The position numbers and the translations under genes were made by a program. The notes beneath the pieces were generated by a model that was not told the DNA's origin, ran no database searches, and saw only the letters and a program-made list of their open reading frames with translations. A stretch of DNA of 14,635 nt, taken from NCBI GenBank assembly GCA_020853405.1, contig JADYYZ010000053.1:1-14635 (forward strand), read 5' to 3'. This DNA is from Acetobacteraceae bacterium (GTDB taxonomy: Bacteria; Pseudomonadota; Alphaproteobacteria; Acetobacterales; Acetobacteraceae). Below, in pieces: positions 1 through 7,139 of the stretch (position 1 is the first letter of the stretch; each line of letters starts with the position of its first letter).

Positions 1-236
1 ACGGCCTCGATCAGGCTGGCGGACATTGCGGGGTGGGGCAGGCCGAACGCCTCTCCCCAGCCGGAATTGCCCCGTTCGTCGCGCACTTCGACCAGGGTCG
101 AGAACTGGCCGCTGCGCTCGATACGCTGGAAATGCGCGGCCGGCCGCCGGAGGCTCATCGGCACCTGCCCGATGCCGCCGAACAGGTCGGCGAACGCGAC
201 ATGCAGCGCATGTACATGCAGCGACGCGATCTTCAC
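1..236 (-). CDS. Mandelate racemase/muconate lactonizing enzyme (enolase superfamily), N-terminal part only
   Basis: Only the first 78 codons lie in the window; the rest is beyond base 1. The visible peptide opens VKIASLHVHAL and contains LVEVRDERGNSGWGEA (about residues 48-63). This is the capping-domain strand pattern of the mandelate racemase/muconate lactonizing enzyme group, in which a first strand is followed by a 'valEv.t.dG..GwGEa' strand. The metal ligands and catalytic Lys/His lie in the missing barrel, so racemase, dehydratase and cycloisomerase cannot be told apart. The GTG start at 236 is chosen because AGGGA lies 7 nt upstream and the residues that follow match the family's N-terminus. 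The gene lies 73 bp after the ABC permease stop and has its own promoter and paired palindromes. Family assignment is fairly sure; function is open. Confidence 0.8.
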   Translation of the reverse strand, partial: MKIASLHVHALHVAFADLFGGIGQVPMSLRRPAAHFQRIERSGQFSTLVEVRDERGNSGWGEAFGLPHPAMSASLIEA

Positions 237-257
237 TGGATCGTCCCTCAGCGGCTG

Positions 258-270
258 GTTTTATAAAATC
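258..270. promoter_or_regulatory. Putative operator, copy 1 (GTTTTATAAAATC)
   Basis: This is a 13-bp site with a perfect 10-bp palindromic core, TTTTATAAAA (259-268). It overlaps the candidate -10 of the enolase-superfamily gene. An identical 13-mer lies at 299-311, 41 bp centre to centre, or about four helical turns. An AT-only palindrome stands out in this GC-rich DNA. Position over the -10 suggests repression. The cognate regulator is not identifiable from the sequence and may be encoded beyond base 1. Confidence 0.5.
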
Positions 271-291
271 CGAGCAAGCCCAGGCCGTCAA
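263..291 (-). promoter_or_regulatory. Candidate sigma-70 promoter of the enolase-superfamily gene
   Basis: On the minus strand TTGACG (291-286) is followed after exactly 17 nt by TTTTAT (268-263), giving 5/6 and 4/6 matches to the -35 and -10 consensus. A start site near 256 would leave a leader of about 20 nt carrying the AGGGA ribosome site before GTG 236. The -10 lies inside one of the two TTTTATAAAA palindromes. Seen directly; activity is inferred. Confidence 0.5.
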
Positions 292-298
292 GGGGTAT

Positions 299-311
299 GT
301 TTTATAAAATC
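299..311. promoter_or_regulatory. Putative operator, copy 2 (GTTTTATAAAATC)
   Basis: Identical 13-bp copy of the site at 258-270, with core TTTTATAAAA at 300-309. It lies just upstream of the candidate -35 (minus strand) and abuts the stop codon of the ABC permease gene (310-312), sharing two of its bases. Two identical sites bracketing a -35 are typical of cooperative or looping repressor binding; this is an inference. Confidence 0.5.
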
Positions 312-1200
312 AGCGGCGATACCTGCGCTGGACCATCAGGTTGGCGGATGCCGTCAGCAGCAGCGTCGCGGTCATCAGCACGAACGCGACCGCGGCCCCG
401 AACGGCCAGTTGTTCAGCTTGAACTGGCTGTAGACCAGCGGGCCCATCATCTTGAACTGCGGCCCGCCCAGCAGCACCGGCGTCGCATAGGCGTTCATGC
501 CAAGGATGAAGGTCAGGATCACGCCGGCGATGATGCCGGGCATGGCAAGCGGCACCAGCACGCGGCGGAACATGCGCAGCGGATCGGCACCGAGGCTGAA
601 CGCCGCCTCCTCGACCGAGCGCGAGATGCCTTCCAGCACGCTTTGCAGCGTCAGCACCATGTAGGGAAGGTTGACGGCGATGATGCCGACGATCACCGCG
701 AGCTCGGTATACATGATCTCCAAGGGTTCGGTGATCAGGCCAAGCCCGATCAGCGCCGAGTTCAAGGCACCCTTGGAGCCGAACAGCGTCATCCAGCCCG
801 CTGCACGCACGGCGTTGCCGACGAACAGCGGCAGTACCACCGCCATGATCAGCAGGTTCTTGAAGCGGGTGCCGGTGCGCGCCAGCACATAGGCCAGCGG
901 GAAGCCCAGCACCAGGCAGACCACGGTGCACACCAGCGCCACGCGGACGGTGGTGAACAGGATCGCGACATAGAAGGGATCGGTGAAGAACTTGACGTAG
1001 TTCTCCAGCGAAAGCGCCTCCACCATCATCACGCGCGGGCGGTACTGGTTGAAACTGTAGCGGAACAGGATGACGATCGGCAGCAGCAGCCCGCCCACGA
1101 CCATCACGGTCGCCGGCCCGATCAGGCCGGCGGCGGAAAGGCTGGCCTGGCCCTTCCGCTCCTCGACCATGCCGTGGGTGGCGGCCGCCGCGCCGGCCAT
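310..1200 (-). CDS. ABC transporter permease (PotB-like, polyamine/iron/opine-type importer)
   Basis: Inner-membrane permease of 296 residues, a normal length for this family. A short cytoplasmic N-terminus is followed by a first hydrophobic span at about residues 24-47, then five further spans. The EAA loop that docks on the ATPase is clear at about 197-221: EEAAFSLGADPLRMFRRVLVPL, with the conserved EAA and G, then MPGI. It pairs with the second permease at 3396-4178, so the channel is a heterodimer. The ATG at 1200 is 10 nt after the binding-protein stop, with AGGA 8 nt upstream; an in-frame ATG at residue 11 is an alternative start. It is the last gene of the ABC unit, and its stop touches a palindromic site. 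The family is secure; the transported compound is unknown. Confidence 0.93.
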   Translation of the reverse strand: MAGAAAATHGMVEERKGQASLSAAGLIGPATVMVVGGLLLPIVILFRYSFNQYRPRVMMVEALSLENYVKFFTDPFYVAILFTTVRVALVCTVVCLVLGFPLAYVLARTGTRFKNLLIMAVVLPLFVGNAVRAAGWMTLFGSKGALNSALIGLGLITEPLEIMYTELAVIVGIIAVNLPYMVLTLQSVLEGISRSVEEAAFSLGADPLRMFRRVLVPLAMPGIIAGVILTFILGMNAYATPVLLGGPQFKMMGPLVYSQFKLNNWPFGAAVAFVLMTATLLLTASANLMVQRRYRR

Positions 1201-1210
1201 CGCCTGCGTC

Positions 1211-2269
1211 CTACGACCTCAGCGACTTGTCCCACCACTCCTTCAGGCGGGCGTCGTTCTCGTTCATGTAGGCGTAGTCGAGATCGACCAGTGCCTCGAT
1301 CTCCTGGGGCGTGAAGCCGATGCGCTTGTTCAGCTCGGGCGGCACGACCGCGTTGGTGACGGTCGGGTTGTAGCCCATGTCGACCGCGAAGGCCTCCTGC
1401 GGCGCCTTGTCGAGCATCGCATCCATGTAGGCATAGCCGCCCGCCTTGTTCGGCGCGTTCTTCGGGATCGCGAAGCCCGAGACATAGGCGAGCGCGCCCT
1501 CGCTCGGGGTCACCGCCTGCACCGAGATGTCGGCGTTCTGCCACTGCACGACGCGCGCCTTCCACATCACGCCGATGCTGATCTCCTCGGTCTTCAGGCC
1601 CTGGGCGAAGGCCTCGTTCGAGGGATAGATCCGCGCGCCCGCCTTGACGCACTCGATCAGCAGCTTCTGCCCGGGTTCGAGGTTGTTCACCCGGCCGCCG
1701 GCGGCCAGCGCGGCCGCAACCAGCGTGTACTGGTACTGGATGTCGATCAGGCCGAGCTTGTTGCCGTGCCGCGGGCTGAACACGTCGGCGTAGCTCTTCG
1801 GTGCTTCCGGCATCATTTTCGGGTTGTAGACCACGACCTTGCCCGAATAGATGTGGCCGATGCCGTAGGGATACTTGAACATCGGCAGGATGTGCGGCGT
1901 GTTCGAGATCTTCGCGAAGTCCAGCGTCTCGACGATGCCGGCATCGTGCATCTGGTACATGTTCGGGCCGGACAGCCCCTGGATGTCGGTGGTGCCGCGC
2001 GGCAGCCGGCGTTCGGCGTACATCTTCGAGCGCCGCTCGGAATCGCCCGCCTGGTCCTGGATCACCTCCCAGCCGGCCTTGATCAGGATCGGCTGTTCGA
2101 TGTTCTTGTGCAGCAGGCGCGCATAGTCACCGCCCCAGGTGCCGACCACGATCCGCCCCTTCGCCTGCGCGCGAACGATCGCCGGCGCAGCGAGGCTCGC
2201 AAGCCCGGCAAGGCCGGCGCCCGCCTTCAGAATCGTGCGGCGCGGCGCGCCGATGATCCGGTTCGTCAT
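1211..2269 (-). CDS. ABC transporter periplasmic substrate-binding protein (PotD/family 1-like), Tat-type signal
   Basis: Periplasmic receptor of 352 residues for the adjacent ABC importer. The N-terminus carries a twin-arginine signal: RRTILKAGAG at residues 10-19, an Ala/Leu-rich core, and a likely cleavage after VRA (residue 34). The mature part begins with GRIVVGTWGGDYARLL, the usual first strand of PotD/iron-type binding proteins, and holds PYGIGHIYSGKVVVYNP, the usual hinge-region strand. The ATG at 2269 is preferred to a GTG/ATG 20 codons upstream because it puts the Tat motif at the right distance, has AGGGGAG 7 nt upstream, and avoids overlap with the ATPase gene. It lies 31 bp after the ATPase stop. 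The closest described groups bind polyamines, ferric iron or opine-like compounds; the ligand cannot be read here. Confidence 0.92.
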   Translation of the reverse strand: MTNRIIGAPRRTILKAGAGLAGLASLAAPAIVRAQAKGRIVVGTWGGDYARLLHKNIEQPILIKAGWEVIQDQAGDSERRSKMYAERRLPRGTTDIQGLSGPNMYQMHDAGIVETLDFAKISNTPHILPMFKYPYGIGHIYSGKVVVYNPKMMPEAPKSYADVFSPRHGNKLGLIDIQYQYTLVAAALAAGGRVNNLEPGQKLLIECVKAGARIYPSNEAFAQGLKTEEISIGVMWKARVVQWQNADISVQAVTPSEGALAYVSGFAIPKNAPNKAGGYAYMDAMLDKAPQEAFAVDMGYNPTVTNAVVPPELNKRIGFTPQEIEALVDLDYAYMNENDARLKEWWDKSLRS

Positions 2270-2300
2270 CTCCAGTCTCCCCTTCGGTTCCGGCGCCGGT

Positions 2301-3389
2301 TCAGGCGGCGCCCTGTTGGCCAGTTGCATGCTGATCAGCCTTGGCGAACACGATGCCGTCGGCTTCCATCCAGCCGACCTGCACCTCGGCGCCGACCGCC
2401 GGCAGCACGGTGTCGGCGCGGTTCGGCAGCTGCGCGACGACCCGCTCCTCGTCCGAGATGCGCACGTGCAGGTCGATCAGCGCGCCCAGGTACGAGACGA
2501 ACTCGACCACCCCGGGAATCGAATTGTCGAAGCCGGCGAGCGGCGTCGGCGCGCAGGCCACCCGCTCGGGCCGGAGCGCGAGCGAGGCCGGGCCGGGGTT
2601 CTTCGCGGTGCAGCGCACCGCAACACCGCCGCCGCTCCGAAAGCGCCCGGGTGCCTCGACACTGCCTTCGATGAAGGTGGAGCGGCCGACGAAGCCGGCG
2701 ACGAAGCGGTTGGCCGGGCGCTCGTAGAGCTCCTGCTGGGTGCCGACCTGGCGCACCGCCCCATCCTCCATCACCACCATCCGGTCGGCCATGGTCAGCG
2801 CCTCCTCCTGGTCGTGCGTGACCATCACGGTGGTGATGCCGAGCTTCCTTTGCAGCTCGCGGATCTCGATCCGTACTTCCTGGCGGAGCTTGGCATCGAG
2901 GTTGGAAAGCGGCTCGTCGAGCAGCAGCACGTCGGGGCGGAACACCAGCGCGCGGGCCAGCGCCACGCGCTGCTGCTGGCCGCCGGAAAGCTGGCGCGGC
3001 AGCCGTTCGCCGAGATGGCCGAGCCGGACCAGGCGCAGCGCCTCGGCCACCTTGGGTGCGATCTCGGCGGCCGCCACCTTGCGCATCTCCAGCCCGAAGC
3101 CGACGTTCTGGGCGACCGTCAGGTGCGGGAACAGCGCGTAGTTCTGGAACACGAGGCCGGCGTTGCGCTTCCAGGGCGGCAGGCCGGTGATGTCGGTGCC
3201 TCCCAGCCGCACCGCGCCCGAGGTCGGCTCGACGAAGCCCGCGACCGCGCGGAGCGTCGTGGTCTTGCCGCAGCCCGACGGGCCGAGCAGCACCAGGAAC
3301 TCGCCCTGCGGCACATCGAGGTTCACCTCGCGCACCGCGAAGAAATCGCCGTAACGCTTGGTCAGGCGGTCGATTTCCAGTCGTGCCAT
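2301..3389 (-). CDS. ABC transporter ATP-binding protein (PotA-like, with TOBE domain)
   Basis: Cytoplasmic ATPase of 362 residues that powers the importer. Motifs in order: Walker A GPSGCGKTT (36-44), Q-loop Gln82 in LVFQNYALFP, signature LSGGQQQR (134-141), Walker B VLLLDEP with Glu159 (154-160), D-loop LSNLD (161-165), and H-loop His192 in VMVTHDQEE. The region after about residue 235 fits the C-terminal TOBE domain of PotA/MalK/FbpC-type subunits, including LALRPERV. All catalytic residues are intact. The ATG at 3389 lies 6 nt after the permease stop and lacks a strong ribosome site, so translational coupling is likely. The subfamily (polyamine, iron or sulfonate-like) cannot be resolved by eye. 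Confidence 0.96.
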   Translation of the reverse strand: MARLEIDRLTKRYGDFFAVREVNLDVPQGEFLVLLGPSGCGKTTTLRAVAGFVEPTSGAVRLGGTDITGLPPWKRNAGLVFQNYALFPHLTVAQNVGFGLEMRKVAAAEIAPKVAEALRLVRLGHLGERLPRQLSGGQQQRVALARALVFRPDVLLLDEPLSNLDAKLRQEVRIEIRELQRKLGITTVMVTHDQEEALTMADRMVVMEDGAVRQVGTQQELYERPANRFVAGFVGRSTFIEGSVEAPGRFRSGGGVAVRCTAKNPGPASLALRPERVACAPTPLAGFDNSIPGVVEFVSYLGALIDLHVRISDEERVVAQLPNRADTVLPAVGAEVQVGWMEADGIVFAKADQHATGQQGAA

Positions 3390-3395
3390 CTTGGT

Positions 3396-4178
3396 TCAGA
3401 CCACCCGGCTGATCTTGACGAAGCGATCGGTCAGCAGCATCGCGGCCGCGATCAGCAGGATGTTCAGCACCGACACCGCCGCGATGGTCGGGTCGATCTT
3501 CCATTCCAGGTACTGCAGGATCGCGATCGGCAGCGTGGTGCGGCCCGGCCCGACCAGGAACAGGCTCATTTCCAGGTTGCCGAAGGACGAGACGAAGCCG
3601 AACAGCACCGCCGCCACGATGCCCGGCAGGATGGCGGGCAGGGTGACGCGGCGGAAGGTGGTGAAGCGGTCGGCGCCCAGGCTCTGCGCCGCCTCCTCGA
3701 TCGAGCGGTCGACGCCGCCGAGGCTCGCCGTGACCAGCCGCACCGTCCAGGGGATCACGATCAGGATATGGCCGCCGATCAGCCCGCCGAGCGAGCCGAG
3801 CACCGGCAGGCCGGTGGCGATCTCGGCCTCGACATGGAAGACATAGATCGCGATGCCCAGCACGATGCCGGGCACCACCAGCGGCAGCAGCAGGAGGCTG
3901 TTCAGTGCCTCGCGCCCGGCGAAGCGGAAGCGCGCGATGCAAAGCGCCGCCGGCACCCCCAGCGCGACGCCGATCGTGGTTGCGATCAGCGCCACCCGCA
4001 CCGACAGGAAGAAACCGTCAAGGAAGCGGTCATTGTTCCAGATCGCGCTGTACCAGCGGAGCGAGTAGCCCTCGGGCGGGAACGACGGGATTTCCTGGTA
4101 GAAGAACGACAGCCAGATCACGAAGAACAGCGGCGTCAGGATATAGGCGAGCGTGACCGTGGCGGCCGCCTTCAGCAC
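3396..4178 (-). CDS. ABC transporter permease (PotC-like); 5' end uncertain
   Basis: Second inner-membrane permease of the importer. From the GTG at 4178 it has 260 residues. Hydrophobic spans begin at once (about residues 5-25), and the EAA loop is at about 161-184 (EEAAQSLGADRFTTFRRVTLP, then LPGI). The stop is 6 nt before the ATPase start. The GTG is only a formal start: it has no ribosome site, and the same frame stays open back to a stop at 4329-4331. That extension encodes WRRRLSSRALGRL, the kind of basic cytoplasmic segment expected just before the first membrane span, yet it contains no ATG, GTG or TTG. The real start therefore seems to lie in another frame upstream (see 4179-4339). 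Family assignment is firm; the start is not. Confidence 0.88.
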   Translation of the reverse strand: MLKAAATVTLAYILTPLFFVIWLSFFYQEIPSFPPEGYSLRWYSAIWNNDRFLDGFFLSVRVALIATTIGVALGVPAALCIARFRFAGREALNSLLLLPLVVPGIVLGIAIYVFHVEAEIATGLPVLGSLGGLIGGHILIVIPWTVRLVTASLGGVDRSIEEAAQSLGADRFTTFRRVTLPAILPGIVAAVLFGFVSSFGNLEMSLFLVGPGRTTLPIAILQYLEWKIDPTIAAVSVLNILLIAAAMLLTDRFVKISRVV

Positions 4179-4339
4179 GAGCCGGCCCAGCGCCCGCGAG
4201 CTCAGGCGCCGACGCCACGCGGCTGCCTGGGCAGGCGCGGCAGCGCCGAACCCGGCCCTGGTCTCGCTGCCCGCGCTCAGCGGCCGCCCCCGCTGGCGGA
4301 GCGTGCGCCGCCCTGTCCGACCGTCGCGTCATTCGGCAT
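4179..4339 (-). other. Probable missing 5' end of the PotC-like permease, out of frame (possible frameshift) or a 20-codon leader ORF
   Basis: An ATG at 4339 with AGGG 7 nt upstream opens a 20-codon ORF (MPNDATVGQG...) that stops at 4277-4279. One extra G in the minus-strand run GGGGG (4287-4291) would carry this reading frame into the open permease frame and add roughly 54 residues, including the basic WRRRLSSRALGRL stretch. A second ATG at 4332 would need one G fewer. Explanations are a sequencing or assembly error in the homopolymer, a genuine mutation with rescue from GTG 4178, or a short translated leader. The first is the simplest. This is inference from frame structure only. Confidence 0.4.
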
Positions 4340-4374
4340 CGTGCCGCCCTGCCTCGCCCTGCTGCCTTGGCCCG

Positions 4375-4403
4375 AGTATGCAGAGCCGGCGCGGCCGAGA
4401 CAA
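4375..4403 (-). promoter_or_regulatory. Weak candidate promoter for the ABC transporter unit
   Basis: Minus-strand TTGTCT (4403-4398), a 17-nt spacer and CATACT (4380-4375) match the -35 and -10 consensus at 4/6 each. It sits in the 86-bp gap between the TctC-like gene stop and the ATG at 4339, the largest gap in the minus-strand cluster downstream of hyuA. AGCCGGC and GCCGGCT form a 7-bp inverted repeat across the same gap, without a T-run. Spacing is good, but the boxes are weak. Confidence 0.3.
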
Positions 4404-4425
4404 CGCCGTTGGGCGCCCCGGCCGG

Positions 4426-5394
4426 CTAGTTGGCGACGATTCCCGCCTCGCGCACCACTTCGGCCCAGACCGCGGTCTCGCGGGCCATCCGCTCGGCCAG
4501 TTGGCGCGGCGTCGAGCTCGCGGCATCGGTCCCGACCCTGCCCAGCGCCTCGCCGAGGCCAGGCTCGGCCAGGGCTGCGGCCGATACCTCGGAGAGCCGC
4601 TGCACGATCGCGGGCGGCGTGCCGACCGGTGCGAACAGCGCGATCCAGGTGCCTGCGTCGTAGCCGGGCACCCCTGCCTCGGCGATCGTCGGCACGCCCG
4701 GCAGCAGGGGATGGCGCCTGGTGCCGCACATGCCGAGCGCCCGCACCCGGCCGGCCCTGACCTGGGGCAGCGCCGAGGGCATGGAATCGAACATCGAGTG
4801 GATGGTGCCTGCCGTCAGGTCGATCATCGCCGGTCCGCCGCCGCGATAGGGTACGTGCACCAGGTTGACGCCGGCGCGCAGCTTGAACAGTTCCAGCGCG
4901 AGATGGAGCGAGGAGCCGTTGCCGCCCGACCCGGTGGTGATCTCGCCCGGCCTCGCGCGGGCCAGCGCGATGAACTCGCCGACCGTGTTGGCGGGCAGCG
5001 AGGGGGTCACGACCAGCAGCTGCTCGATGCGGAAGATCTGGCCGACGGGTACCAGGTCGCGCGCCGGATCGAACGCCATGTCCTTGTACAGGAAGCGGTT
5101 GACGGTCGAGGGGCCGTTGCTGGTCAGCAGGATGGTATAGCCGTCGGGCGGTGCGCGCACGACCAGCTCGGCGCCGATATTGCCGCCCGAGCCGCCGCGA
5201 TTGTCGATCACCAAAGGCTGGCCGAGCAGCTCCGACATGCGCGCGACATAGACCCGGGCCGCGACATCGGTGCCGCCGCCGGCGGCGAAGGGAACCACCA
5301 CGCGCACCGGCCGCGTCGGCCAGCCGGTCTCGGCGGCGGCGAGCGACGGTGCGGCGAGGGCGGCGGCGAGGGCGCCGCGGCGGGTGATGCGCAT
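4426..5394 (-). CDS. Tripartite tricarboxylate transporter-type periplasmic receptor (TctC/Bug family)
   Basis: Periplasmic binding protein of 322 residues, the usual size for Bug receptors, which bind carboxylates, amino acids or related compounds. The signal peptide MRITRRGALAAALAAPSLAAA (residues 1-21) includes an Arg pair and may be Tat-type. Family marks follow: WPTRPVRVVVPFAAGGGTD (25-43), then DNRGGSGGNIGAELV, PPDGYT, VPYRGGGPA and LPGVPTIAEAGVPGYD. It has a strong ribosome site (GGAGGA, 7 nt before ATG) and begins 2 nt after the hyuB stop, so it belongs to the hyu unit. No tctA/tctB membrane genes lie in the window. Such orphan receptors are common in some proteobacteria, where they may borrow a distant permease or act in sensing. 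Confidence 0.93.
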   Translation of the reverse strand: MRITRRGALAAALAAPSLAAAETGWPTRPVRVVVPFAAGGGTDVAARVYVARMSELLGQPLVIDNRGGSGGNIGAELVVRAPPDGYTILLTSNGPSTVNRFLYKDMAFDPARDLVPVGQIFRIEQLLVVTPSLPANTVGEFIALARARPGEITTGSGGNGSSLHLALELFKLRAGVNLVHVPYRGGGPAMIDLTAGTIHSMFDSMPSALPQVRAGRVRALGMCGTRRHPLLPGVPTIAEAGVPGYDAGTWIALFAPVGTPPAIVQRLSEVSAAALAEPGLGEALGRVGTDAASSTPRQLAERMARETAVWAEVVREAGIVAN

Positions 5395-5396
5395 GC

Positions 5397-7139
5397 TCAG
5401 TCCTCCTCGTTCCAGGCGGCGAGCGCCCCGGCGACCCGCGCCGCGCCGTAGGCCGCTTCGGCGGCGGCGCGCGTGACCTTGCCGTCGAGGATATCCGCGG
5501 CCAGCGCCCTGGGCTCGCGCAGCGACGCAGCGCCGAGGCCGCCGCCGCCCGGCGTTTCCATCCGCACCGCAAGCCCGGCGGTCATGCGCATCGCGGTGGT
5601 GGCGGTGGGTAGGTCGCGCTCGTCTTGCGTGCCGGGTGCGAGGAAGAGCTGGGCAGCGCCGCCGGGAAGCCCCCCGTCCAGCCCGGGTGCGACCTTGACG
5701 TGGCCCTCGCCGCGCGCGGTCAGCAGCGAGCCATCGACGCGCGAGGAAATCTGCCGCGCGATGCCAAGCCCGCCGCGCCAGCGGCCGGCGCCGCCGCTGT
5801 CGGGCACCAGGCCATACTCGTCGACCAGCAGCGGATACTCGATCTCCAGCGCCTCGGCCGGCAGGTTCGAACTGTTGGTGACGTGCATCTGCACCGCATC
5901 CGCGCCGTCGGCGCCGTGGCGCGCGCCGGCGCCGCCGGCGATCGTCTCGATATAGACATAGGTGCCGCCGCGGCGCTGGCCGGAAACCAGCAGTGCCGGC
6001 ACCGAATCGTGGCTGTGCGCCATCCGCGCCTCGTCCGGCAGCACCTTGTTCAGGGCATCGAAGATCGCGCCCGAGATCCGGTTGCAGGTGATCGCGCGGG
6101 CGGCGGTGGCGGCGGGAAAATCCGGATTGGCGATCGAGCCCGCCGGCGCGCTGATGCGGATCGCATCGAACAGGCCGCTGTTGGCAGGCAGGTCGGGATC
6201 GAGCAGCGCCTTCACCGCGTAGTAGCAGGTAGCCTCCAGCGCGTTCGGCGCGACGTTCAGCGCGCCGCGCGCCTGCGCTGCCGAGCCGGAGAAGTCGAGC
6301 AGCAGGTCGTCGCCCTTCACCGCGACCCTTGCCCGCAGCACGATCGGCGCCCCGCCGGGCACGCCGTCGCCGTCCATCCAGCGCTCGCCGGAATACTCGC
6401 CATCGGGCAGCGCGGCGATACGCGCGCGGAGCCGCCGCCCGGTATAGGCGATCAGCGCCTCGATCGCCGCCTCGACCGCCGCGATGCCGTCGCCGCCGAC
6501 CAGCCGCTTCATCAGCTCCCCGCCCCGCTCGTTGACCGCGACCTGGGCACGCAGGTCGAGGATGCGCTCGGCCGGCTCGCGCGAATTGTGCGCGATCATC
6601 TCCAGCAGATCCTGGTCGAGCTCGCCGGCGCGGACCATGCGCATCACCGGGATGCGGATGCCCTCCTCGAAGATCGTCTTCGCGCTCTGCGACATCGACC
6701 CGGGGTTGGGGCCGCCGACATCGGAATGATGCCCGGTGTTGGCGGCGAAGAACTTCACCGCGCCGTCCCAGAAGATGGGGGTGATGATGTTGATGTCGGG
6801 CTGGTGCGTGCCGCGCGCCAGGAACACGTCATTGCAGACGAAGGCATCGCCCTCGTGCATGTCGGCCAGCCGGTAGCGTTCCAGCACGGTCGCCACCGCG
6901 CCGATCAGCGAGCCGAGATGCATCGGCATGTGCGCGGCCTGGGCGATGCAGCGGCCGTGCACGTCGAACATGCCGACCGAGCAGTCCTTGCGTTCCTTGA
7001 TGTTGGTGCTGAACGAGGCGCGGATCAGCACATTGCCCATCTCCTCGGTGATCGAGAGCAGGCGGTTGGCGAACACCTCCATCGCGATCGGGTCGGCCTC
7101 GGCGGCCGCGGCCGGGCGCGGGGCGAGGGCGTCAGACAT
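5397..7139 (-). CDS. hyuB: Hydantoinase B/oxoprolinase family protein (HyuB)
   Basis: Subunit of 580 residues that works with HyuA in ATP-dependent hydrolysis of cyclic amides (N-methylhydantoinase, 5-oxoprolinase and acetophenone/acetone carboxylase relatives). Visible family marks are DPIAMEVFANRLLSITEEMG (16-35), SFSTNIKERKDCSVGMFD (42-59), AQAAHMPMHLGSL (67-79), and then GTHQPDINIITPIF and NTGHHSDVGGPNPGSMS, whose His/Asp cluster is a candidate metal site. A longer frame runs upstream to 7217, but the ATG at 7139 (MSDALAPRP) is preferred: GGGAGA lies 6 nt upstream, and the start overlaps the hyuA stop by 8 bp (ATGTCTGA), which points to translational coupling. In eukaryotic 5-oxoprolinase the two halves are fused; here they are separate. 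The exact substrate is unknown. Confidence 0.93.
   Translation of the reverse strand: MSDALAPRPAAAAEADPIAMEVFANRLLSITEEMGNVLIRASFSTNIKERKDCSVGMFDVHGRCIAQAAHMPMHLGSLIGAVATVLERYRLADMHEGDAFVCNDVFLARGTHQPDINIITPIFWDGAVKFFAANTGHHSDVGGPNPGSMSQSAKTIFEEGIRIPVMRMVRAGELDQDLLEMIAHNSREPAERILDLRAQVAVNERGGELMKRLVGGDGIAAVEAAIEALIAYTGRRLRARIAALPDGEYSGERWMDGDGVPGGAPIVLRARVAVKGDDLLLDFSGSAAQARGALNVAPNALEATCYYAVKALLDPDLPANSGLFDAIRISAPAGSIANPDFPAATAARAITCNRISGAIFDALNKVLPDEARMAHSHDSVPALLVSGQRRGGTYVYIETIAGGAGARHGADGADAVQMHVTNSSNLPAEALEIEYPLLVDEYGLVPDSGGAGRWRGGLGIARQISSRVDGSLLTARGEGHVKVAPGLDGGLPGGAAQLFLAPGTQDERDLPTATTAMRMTAGLAVRMETPGGGGLGAASLREPRALAADILDGKVTRAAAEAAYGAARVAGALAAWNEED

Noticed and set aside
2270..2329. 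Longer N-terminus for the ABC binding protein (start at 2329)
   Set aside because: It would overlap the ATPase gene and put 20 Pro/Glu-rich residues before the Tat motif; ATG 2269 has a good ribosome site.
2139..4760. 873-codon plus-strand open frame
   Set aside because: It lies opposite the intact ABC ATPase, permease and binding-protein genes, and its translation is low-complexity His/Arg/Gln/Asp-rich sequence, as expected for an antisense frame in GC-rich DNA.
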